Assembly (NCBI GenBank): GCA_003162425.1
Contig: PMOK01000284.1
Location: 1-64,000 of the forward strand
Length of the DNA stretch: 64,000 nucleotides
Direction: 5' to 3'
DNA from: Bryobacterales bacterium
Lineage (GTDB): Bacteria > Acidobacteriota > Terriglobia > Bryobacterales > Bryobacteraceae
The first letter of the stretch is position 1. Each line of letters starts with the position of its first letter. Of the stretch, positions 51,459 to 58,277 are shown piece by piece. The notes under the pieces are model-generated. The model did no database searches. It was not told where the DNA came from and worked only from the letters and a program-made list of their open reading frames with translations. The position numbers and the translations under genes were made by a program.

Positions 51459-52217
51459 TCACCGGCGGCCAGCGGCCCAAAGCAGGGCGTCTTCGAAGAA
51501 ATTGTTCTGGACAGGCTCGGTGAATATCTTGTCACCGTGACCCATGTTGACGTAGAGCATCCGGTATCGCGTGTTTGTCCAGACAATAGGCACGTCGCCG
51601 GAGACGATGGTTTCCTTCAAGCCGATCGGATAGTTTGACGGGGATAGCGTGAGAAGGACACGCACGCCGGGCGTGGTCCGCGGGTCCGGCCACCAACTAT
51701 ACCATTCGTTGTCGGGCGAAACGAAACGCGCCGGAAGGTGGCGTGTGAGCGGGTCTGTGCGATCGTCGACTTCGACGGTGGCCGGCAGGGGCGGCCAACT
51801 GTTGCCTTGGAAGATAGCGCCGCCGAGGAAGCGGACAAACCACGGCCAGCCGGTGCCGGCGTCGTTGTACCCGGCGGCGTGGAAGCCGATCCAGCCGCCG
51901 CCGCTTTCCATGTAATTCTCGAAGGCCGTGCGTTGCGCGGGCGCGTGCGGTGACTCGTTCAAAAAAAGCACCACGTCGACGCCCTTCAGACGCTGCGGAG
52001 TGAGATCGTCCCAATTGGTGGTAGCCTCCAACGTGAAGTGGCGCCGGGTGGCGGCGTCCGCATAGAAGCGAACGGCCTGCTCGGCGAACTCGACGTGGTC
52101 TGGCTCCGCGTCTGTCGAGTAGAAGGCAAGTACCCGGAACGGGCGCGCGGTGTCAGCAGCCGAAGCCAGGACAGCGGAGAGGGCGAGAAAGACCAGGGAG
52201 TAGGAAAGGCGCCGCAT
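51459..52217 (-). CDS. ThuA-like secreted protein 1
   Basis: The 252-residue protein has a signal peptide (1-20) and a ThuA/glutamine-amidotransferase-like fold: GVDVVLFLNESPHAP and GGGWIGFHAAGYND. It ends NFFEDALLWAAGRR, a family signature. ThuA proteins are linked to disaccharide use, and some relatives act on 3-keto-sugars, but activity here is unproven. The start overlaps the stop of the paralogue upstream (TGATG). Confidence 0.88.
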   Translation of the reverse strand: MRRLSYSLVFLALSAVLASAADTARPFRVLAFYSTDAEPDHVEFAEQAVRFYADAATRRHFTLEATTNWDDLTPQRLKGVDVVLFLNESPHAPAQRTAFENYMESGGGWIGFHAAGYNDAGTGWPWFVRFLGGAIFQGNSWPPLPATVEVDDRTDPLTRHLPARFVSPDNEWYSWWPDPRTTPGVRVLLTLSPSNYPIGLKETIVSGDVPIVWTNTRYRMLYVNMGHGDKIFTEPVQNNFFEDALLWAAGRR

Positions 52218-53017
52218 CAGTTCCTCCCCGCCGCCCAGAGGATGGAGTTGTGGAAGATGGTGACAAAGGCCGGGTTTTGGAAGAGCTCGGCGTGGTGCCC
52301 CATGAAGATGTAGACGTTGCGGGCTTTGACGTTTTCATTGGTCCAGACGACGGGATGGTCGCCCATCTTCTTGGTGGTGGGCGGCGTGTAGGAGCTCTCA
52401 TCGACAGAAGCGAGAACGCGCACATTGCGGCGCGGAGAGCGATCATACGTGTACCACTCCTCGTTTTCGATGGTGAACGTGGAGCCCAAGCCCTTCATGA
52501 CGGGGTGCGAAGCGGACTCCACGTGTACCGTGCCGGAAACGAAGGTGGCGATGTAGTCCTTGAAGCGGATACCGCCCATGAAGTCCGAGAACCACTGCCA
52601 CATCGGATAACCGTCGAACTCGCCGAGCAGCGTAGCGTGGTGGAAGCCGATCCAGCCGATGCTGCCTTGTTCGATGCTCGCGCGGAAGGCGCGTTCCGCG
52701 ACGGGCGTCCAGGCGTAGGGCGGGTAGTTCAACTGAAGGAAGAGGCTGTAGCGAGCGAGGAGGGCTTCATCGATTGTGTCGGTGTTCTCGATGTAGTCCA
52801 CCGAAAAGTCAGACTTGCCTTCTCGATCGAGCCAGGCTTTGGCGGCATCGACAAAGGGCCGGTGCAGGCCGCCGCGCTCAGCGATGGCGAGAACACGGAA
52901 GGGCGCTGGCTTGGTCTGAGCCGGGGCGGAGCAGGCGCAGACGGCCAGGATCGTAAAAAGTGCACGGCAACGCGTCGCGGACCGGCAGCCGCGGGCCGGG
53001 CGGTTTCGATCGGACAT
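52217..53017 (-). CDS. ThuA-like secreted protein 2
   Basis: The 266-residue paralogue has a signal peptide (about 1-33) and GSIGWIGFHHATLLGEFDG, then VVWTNENVKARNVYIFMGHH, and ends TIFHNSILWAAGRN. The same tail as paralogue 1 shows common origin. It is the first gene of the pair. The start ATG 53017 has a GAGG about 8 nt before; GTG 53038 is the alternative. Confidence 0.86.
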   Translation of the reverse strand: MSDRNRPARGCRSATRCRALFTILAVCACSAPAQTKPAPFRVLAIAERGGLHRPFVDAAKAWLDREGKSDFSVDYIENTDTIDEALLARYSLFLQLNYPPYAWTPVAERAFRASIEQGSIGWIGFHHATLLGEFDGYPMWQWFSDFMGGIRFKDYIATFVSGTVHVESASHPVMKGLGSTFTIENEEWYTYDRSPRRNVRVLASVDESSYTPPTTKKMGDHPVVWTNENVKARNVYIFMGHHAELFQNPAFVTIFHNSILWAAGRN

Positions 53018-53131
53018 CGGTTCTAACCTCGAAGTCACCTCGGAGCCTGTTGCATCCGGCGGCCCGAAGGGGGATGCTTAGTAAACAACGTGAATTATCT
53101 CATAGAAATTAGGACATCGGTAGCCTCTTTT

Positions 53132-54226
53132 ATGATCTCGGTGAGCCGCGCAGCGGGTGGAGCTCTGGCCCTCGCCCTAGCGGGCCTGGCGGTGACAGCG
53201 GCAGCCCAGCCCGCGGTCGGGAAACCCGAGGGCGGGGTTGTCCATACGAGCGCGATCGTTTTCAATCCGGTGGTGAAGAAGGTCTATGCGATCGACCAAC
53301 CCCGCTCCGAAGTGGTGGTCCTCGACACAAAGACCGGAACCGTCCGACGCGTAGGCGTGGGCGCGGTCCCTGTGTCGATGGCGGTCAACGAGAGGTCCGG
53401 CCGGGTTTACGTGGCCAACTCGAGTGCCGGAACTGTAACCGTGATCGACCCCATGACGGACACGGCAGCGTCCACCGTGCCCGTAGAACGGAGGCCCTAC
53501 TCGATCGCCGTCAATTCCGCGACGGGTCAGGTCTACGTCACCAACACGTTTTCCGACAAGACAAGCATTCTCGACGGCGCCACCAATACCTCGAAGCCGT
53601 TGAGGACAGGTGCGGTGGATCTGATTGCCGTCGATTCGGCGGCCAATACGATCTATCTGCTGAGCTACGAGAGTGGGACCGTGACGGTGTTGGATGGAGC
53701 ACGGCTGACGATGAACCGTCGCGAGGGCGGCAAACACGCCTGGGGCATGGCGGTGGATGAGGCGTCCCACACACTTTACGTGGCGCGGATGGGGACGGGC
53801 GACGTGAAGGCGCTGGGCCGAGACGCCGGAGAGGATACGGTGACAACGGCCGGCCGGACGACTAGTTCGATCGCCGTCAATTCGAAGACGCACCTGGTCT
53901 ATGCGGGCAATTACGCCTCGAGCGACGTGACAGTGATCGACGGGCGAACGCAGCGCGCCGTGGCTACCGTGCGCGTAGGCGAGCACCCGCAAGCGTTAGC
54001 CGTGGATGAGGTGCGCAACCTGGTCTTTTCGGCCAACACGCAGGGGGATAGCGTGACGGTGATTGATGGGGCAACCAACCAGGCTCTGGCGACACTGCCG
54101 GCGGGACGAAGGCCGTATGCGCTGGCTGTGGAACCGGGTTCGTCCAAGCTGTATGTGGCCAACGCGGCGGGAGAGAAGGTGTTCACGGTCGTGGATATCT
54201 CGGGGATCCTGGGGGCGCGCCAGTAG
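53132..54226 (+). CDS. Secreted YVTN-type beta-propeller protein
   Basis: The 364-residue protein has a signal peptide (1-26, end near AAAQ) and about seven beta-blades of 40-45 residues, each with a V-Y-V-A-N-x-x-x-x-x-V-T-V-I-D core (RVYVANSSAGTVTVID is the clearest). Such propellers bind partners at the surface or in the periplasm. Start 53132 puts the signal peptide at the very N-terminus; a GTG at 53090 is in frame. No clear ribosome-binding site is visible. Confidence 0.85.
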   Translation: MISVSRAAGGALALALAGLAVTAAAQPAVGKPEGGVVHTSAIVFNPVVKKVYAIDQPRSEVVVLDTKTGTVRRVGVGAVPVSMAVNERSGRVYVANSSAGTVTVIDPMTDTAASTVPVERRPYSIAVNSATGQVYVTNTFSDKTSILDGATNTSKPLRTGAVDLIAVDSAANTIYLLSYESGTVTVLDGARLTMNRREGGKHAWGMAVDEASHTLYVARMGTGDVKALGRDAGEDTVTTAGRTTSSIAVNSKTHLVYAGNYASSDVTVIDGRTQRAVATVRVGEHPQALAVDEVRNLVFSANTQGDSVTVIDGATNQALATLPAGRRPYALAVEPGSSKLYVANAAGEKVFTVVDISGILGARQ

Positions 54227-54259
54227 CGGGTCACGGAACAGCCTTCTGCATGTCGGGCG

Positions 54260-54563
54260 GAACTTCTTCGAATGCCTCGAGGCGGCCGGTCACAGGAAAT
54301 GGTCTCGGTTTCACTCCCGAGCAGGCGGCTCGATATGTGGATCGCTTTCAAGCGCTCTTCGAGCTCCTGCCTGAGACGCCGGAGATTTTCCCAACTTGAC
54401 GAAAACTTGTGCTTGATTACAAGGTATCCGGGATCCAGGTCCATGCTGCTCGAATAGTTGCTGCAATGATGGTGCACCAATGGATCAGATCCTCACGTTC
54501 GATCTGAACGACTTCAAACGTTATAGGGGCATTACAGTCATTCATCCAATGGACGTGACGTAG
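54260..54563 (+). pseudogene. PIN-domain (VapC-type) toxin remnant
   Basis: In one frame 54285-54470 reads TGNGLGFTPEQAARYVDRFQ then LLPETPEIFP, a stop (TGA) and RKLVLDYKVSGIQVHAAR. A shift near 54478 then gives MDQILTFDLNDFKRYRGI up to TAG at 54561-54563. This is the C-terminal two thirds of a VapC-like PIN protein, with an in-frame stop (probably a former Trp) and at least one frameshift. The N-terminal part and the antitoxin are not recognisable. Confidence 0.65.
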
Positions 54564-54987
54564 CGAGTGGGCGCGTTGAGCTGAGAGCGGCTCAACGTCG
54601 AGGACGCCATTCCTTAGTGGAGGAAATGGACAGAGAGGCACGCGCCCTTACCTCCAGCCGTTGTCGTCCGCAAAGAAATCGTCGTTAAGCGTCTCCCTTC
54701 ACTAGGCGAAATTCATGATTGCAAGCGGCCACGCACAGGGGTCTTTACAACACGTAACCCATCCCGCCGGGCCTCCTGCCCTTGGCACACGCTATCAGTT
54801 ATTTCAAACCTTCTTCAGGCACCCATGCCGGAAACTCACCGGGAACCGGCATGTTTACGCCGCTCCGGCCAAGAATTCGAAGTCGTTTTCGTCGATCGAC
54901 GCGATCTCTGCGGGCGTGGACCAGACGCGACGGAATTTCGAGACTCAGGCGAAAGCAAGTGGAAGCATGCCGCCAAACCGAGCTCAG
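54564..54987. other. No recognisable gene
   Basis: Short frames occur on the plus strand but show no motif, signal peptide or ribosome-binding site. I see nothing else of note between the PIN remnant and the zinc-ribbon gene. Confidence 0.4.
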
Positions 54988-55311
54988 TTATGACTGCGAT
55001 GATCGTCTACCAGGCGTTCCGTCGAAAGCGAGCTTGGAGCGGTGAAATTGCCACGCGCCAAGCCTGAGCAACGCTTCCCCAGCGGGCGTGGCCTGAGTTC
55101 GCTGTGCGCTGCCAGCAAGCTCAAGGGCAAGCTCGAACTCGCCCCTCAGTAGGGCCCTCCGCGCCGCCTCCCGCAGCCGCCATGCTTCGGCCGCAATCCG
55201 CATCAGGCGCGCGAGATCCGCTCCGCATCGCGAACAAACAGCCGCGCCGCGAAACCGAGCCTGGCAAACCGGACAACGATTCGCTTCAGCCAAACCGTTT
55301 GACTCGCTCAA
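54988..55311 (-). CDS. Zinc-ribbon protein at the end of the Hsp70 cassette
   Basis: The 107-residue protein carries CPVC (13-16) and CSRC (26-29), a likely zinc ribbon, and then a helical Ala/Arg-rich part (MRIAAEAWRLREAARRALL). Its ATG overlaps the stop of the Hsp70 gene (ATGA). No family is recognised. As the fifth gene of the cassette it could be a cochaperone or adaptor. Confidence 0.72.
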   Translation of the reverse strand: MSESNGLAEANRCPVCQARFRGAAVCSRCGADLARLMRIAAEAWRLREAARRALLRGEFELALELAGSAQRTQATPAGEALLRLGAWQFHRSKLAFDGTPGRRSSQS

Positions 55312-57173
55312 TTCGGACGGCTCCCGACTTGGCCTTCCATGAACCCGATTTGGCCTTCCGTGAAAAAGAGGAGTTCCGTCAGTGCGCGGGAGGCTGCGGC
55401 GAGCGCTTCGCTATCACCCGATTCGATGGCTGCCCCGATCCGCTCGTGGAGGTCGATGGCTTCTTCGCGATCCTCGTCATGCATGAGGTGGAGCAGCTTT
55501 CGCGAGCGCCCCATCAGACTTTCCGCCTCCGCTGCGCCCGTCACCGCAATCCGCTCCACAACCGCGCCGCCGCTCTCCATTTCCTCAAATTCCCCTTCGA
55601 TGATCTCGGTGTCCGTTTCTTCGCCGCCGGGAGAGCCGTTAAAATCGACTCCGAAGCGCGATTCAAAGAGATCCTGAATTCGCTTGCGCCCAGCGGCGAT
55701 TTCTTCCGGAGTCTTCGCCTGCATGGCATTCGCGATGGTGATCTGCTTCGACCGGCCAGTCAACTTCTCCTCGGAGGTCACTTCGAGAATGCCATCCAGA
55801 TCGAGCCGCATGCGGCAGAGAATCTCGTTGAGATCTTCCGTCTCCGTAAGGCCCCCAATGGTGAAATCGCCCACCAGTATGTTCTTCAGCGCATCCTCGT
55901 CCTCGCCCTGATATACATGCACATCCACCTCGGGCTGGAAAGGATGGCTGGTGTAAAACCGTTCGGTACGCGTCAGGGGCAGAGGCGTATTGCGGCGGAT
56001 GATCGGCTTGTAGCAATGCGGGTAGGGAAAGCCGCCGCGCTCACCCAGAAACGAGACGCCGAAAGAATAAGGGGAGACATCCACCAGCACGCGATCTACG
56101 TCGCGGCCCGACAGGCGCGAGGCCAGCACACCGGCTCCCAGAGCGACACACAGGTCCGGATGGACATCCTGGCGAGGCTCGATCGCTATCCGCTCCGCTA
56201 GCAAGTTAAATACGAGGGGCGTGCGGGTGGAACCGCCCACCAGCAGCACCGCATCCATGTCTCCGGGCTTCCGGCCGGAATCCCGCAACGCTTGGGATAC
56301 GCTATCGAGCGTCGATTCCACCAGAGGACGAATGAGCGCCTCGTAGTCCGTGCGTGAAATCTCCATTTCGAGATGCAGAGGCTTGCCGTTCCGCTCGGCC
56401 AGCGACTCCTCGCGGATGCGGGCGTACGGTTCCTGGCTCAGCTTCTTCTTGGCCTCTTCGGCGGCCCACCACAAGCGCGCCTTCGCGGACGCGTGTCCAT
56501 TGCGGAGATCGATTCCGTGCCGTTTCTGAAATTCCCGCGCCAGACGTTCGGCGAGAAGATCGTCGAAATCGTCGCCTCCCAGGCGATTGTTGCCGTGACT
56601 GGCGAGTACTTCCGTGATGTCGCCCTCCACGGTTACCACGGAAACGTCGAACGTGCCGCCTCCCAGATCGTATATCAGGGCCGTATGCCGGGAGCCGTCG
56701 CCGTAGCCATAAGCGAGGCTGGCTGCGGTGGGTTCGTTCAGGATGCGGACCACTTCCAGGCCCGCCAGCGCGCCCGCTTCGCGCGTGGCGCCGCGCTGCG
56801 CGTCGGAGAAGTAGGCGGGCACCGTAATGACGGCTCGTTCGGGGCGCTCACCCAGCGACAGACGGGTCCACTCCACCAGCTCGCGCAGGATCACCGCCGA
56901 GATTTCCGGCGCGGTCAGGCTCCTCGGGCCGAGCATCACCATTTCCTGGCTGCCCATCCGGCGCTTGATGCTGCGCACCGTCCGCTCCGGATAAAGAGCC
57001 TGCTGGTTGCGCGCGGGTTCACCCACCAGAAGTTCCCCCGATGCCGAAAGGCCGACGCAGGACGGCAAGATCCGCCGGTCGCCCGGCCCCAGCACGCGCA
57101 CCTGCCCGTCCGTGAACGCCGCCACTTCGGAGTTCGTCGTTCCCAGATCTATACCGACGATCAGATCGCTCAT
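55308..57173 (-). CDS. Hsp70-family chaperone (DnaK/HscC-like)
   Basis: The 621-residue protein starts LIVGIDLGTTNSEVAAFTDG and keeps the ATPase signatures IYDLGGGTFDVSVV and VLLVGGSTRTPLV. A substrate-binding domain (about 380-500) follows (LTGRSKQITIANAM and similar), then an acidic linker and a short helical tail without the DnaK-type end. HscC-like variants use their own J-protein, and here the J-domain and GrpE-like genes lie directly upstream (22 nt). It is not the housekeeping dnaK neighbourhood. Confidence 0.93.
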   Translation of the reverse strand: MSDLIVGIDLGTTNSEVAAFTDGQVRVLGPGDRRILPSCVGLSASGELLVGEPARNQQALYPERTVRSIKRRMGSQEMVMLGPRSLTAPEISAVILRELVEWTRLSLGERPERAVITVPAYFSDAQRGATREAGALAGLEVVRILNEPTAASLAYGYGDGSRHTALIYDLGGGTFDVSVVTVEGDITEVLASHGNNRLGGDDFDDLLAERLAREFQKRHGIDLRNGHASAKARLWWAAEEAKKKLSQEPYARIREESLAERNGKPLHLEMEISRTDYEALIRPLVESTLDSVSQALRDSGRKPGDMDAVLLVGGSTRTPLVFNLLAERIAIEPRQDVHPDLCVALGAGVLASRLSGRDVDRVLVDVSPYSFGVSFLGERGGFPYPHCYKPIIRRNTPLPLTRTERFYTSHPFQPEVDVHVYQGEDEDALKNILVGDFTIGGLTETEDLNEILCRMRLDLDGILEVTSEEKLTGRSKQITIANAMQAKTPEEIAAGRKRIQDLFESRFGVDFNGSPGGEETDTEIIEGEFEEMESGGAVVERIAVTGAAEAESLMGRSRKLLHLMHDEDREEAIDLHERIGAAIESGDSEALAAASRALTELLFFTEGQIGFMEGQVGSRPN

Positions 57174-57195
57174 GTTCTCTTGCTCACCTCATCGC

Positions 57196-57993
57196 TCATT
57201 CAACAACCTCGCTGGGCGCACGCGACACTTTCACCTGCGCCGGGCGAAACACTTCGCCATCCCATTCGTAACCGCTTCGATAAACCTCGATCACCGTACC
57301 GGGCGCGACGGTGGCCGATTCCTCGCTGTCGATCGCGTTCATGCGGCGCGGGTCGAAGCTTTCTCCCCGGCACCGGATCTCCCTGGCGTTGAACTCATCC
57401 AGGGTTTGATCCAGGCGCTCAATACCGAGCTCGTAACCTCTGATCAGCGCGCCCACTGCCGCGGCGGTCGCGCCTGCCGGATGGCGCGAAAAGGTCTTCC
57501 GTAGCATTCGGGGCAACCATCCGGCACGGTCCGCCGCGGCGATCTCCTCTTCGCGAACCCGAGCCGACTCGCGTCCACGCGCCAGCCGGTCCCGCAGATC
57601 GATGAGCGCGCCCAATACATCTTTGCGGGAGCGCCGCTCCGTTTCGCGGCGCAGCGCTTGCTCGCGCTCCGCGTACACGGCCCGAAGCTCGTCCGCGATC
57701 TTCTCGGTCTGCGCGGTCAGAGTGCGGTTTAGTTCCTGAAACGCCCTACCTTGTAGTTTGATTTCCTGCGTCAGCGCCGTCATCGCCGCCCAGAGCGCAT
57801 ACGAATCGCAGGCTCGGGCATTGTCCTGGGCATTGGCCGCCTGGTCAGGGGCCGCCTGATCAGGGGAGTCGTTTAGCACGGATTCGAGTATGTCCGCATC
57901 GATTCCCGCAGGCGGATTCTCGCTGGCGAGAGCGGCGTCGAGCAGCGCTTCAAAGCGGCGAACGATCTCTTCGCGATCCGTTCCCGGCATCAT
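57196..57993 (-). CDS. GrpE-like nucleotide-exchange factor
   Basis: The 265-residue protein has a long coiled-coil (about 85-150, ALTQEIKLQGRAFQELN onward) and a C-terminal GrpE-like beta part with IRCRGESFDPRRMNAID and VIEVYRSGYEWDGEVFRPAQ. The N-terminal 80 residues are unlike GrpE. The start ATG overlaps the stop of the J-domain gene (ATGA). A much longer frame upstream is a shadow. It probably serves the Hsp70 encoded next. Confidence 0.82.
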   Translation of the reverse strand: MMPGTDREEIVRRFEALLDAALASENPPAGIDADILESVLNDSPDQAAPDQAANAQDNARACDSYALWAAMTALTQEIKLQGRAFQELNRTLTAQTEKIADELRAVYAEREQALRRETERRSRKDVLGALIDLRDRLARGRESARVREEEIAAADRAGWLPRMLRKTFSRHPAGATAAAVGALIRGYELGIERLDQTLDEFNAREIRCRGESFDPRRMNAIDSEESATVAPGTVIEVYRSGYEWDGEVFRPAQVKVSRAPSEVVE

Positions 57994-58277
57994 TTGTTTT
58001 TCAATACCTCGCGCCACGGTTGTGGCCCGGCAAATATGCGAGGGACCCCGCGGCCTTCGATCAGCGAAACGAGCGGTGCGCAGGACTCGCCAGCCGAAAA
58101 CATAGCACGGGCCCGCCGGCGCGGGTCGCGCATCGTTTCGTACGCGTCGCGAATTTTTTCGAACTCGGCGGGTGCCCGGTCCGGCGGGAATTCCTTCACC
58201 TTGCTCAGATAAGCGGCGCGGATCTCTTCGTCGCCGGCATTGGCCGCCACGCCCAATATCTCGTTCGCGTCCATCAC
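57990..58277 (-). CDS. J-domain protein with HPD replaced by PPD
   Basis: The 95-residue protein is almost only a J domain: NEILGVAANAGDEEIRAAYL, then KVKEFPPDRAPAEFEKIRDAYETM. The universal HPD tripeptide, which triggers Hsp70 ATPase, reads PPD. A C-terminal extension of about 30 residues has no Gly/Phe or zinc region. Start ATG overlaps the stop of the 877-residue gene. The change may alter how it works with this Hsp70. Confidence 0.82.
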   Translation of the reverse strand: MMDANEILGVAANAGDEEIRAAYLSKVKEFPPDRAPAEFEKIRDAYETMRDPRRRARAMFSAGESCAPLVSLIEGRGVPRIFAGPQPWREVLKNK

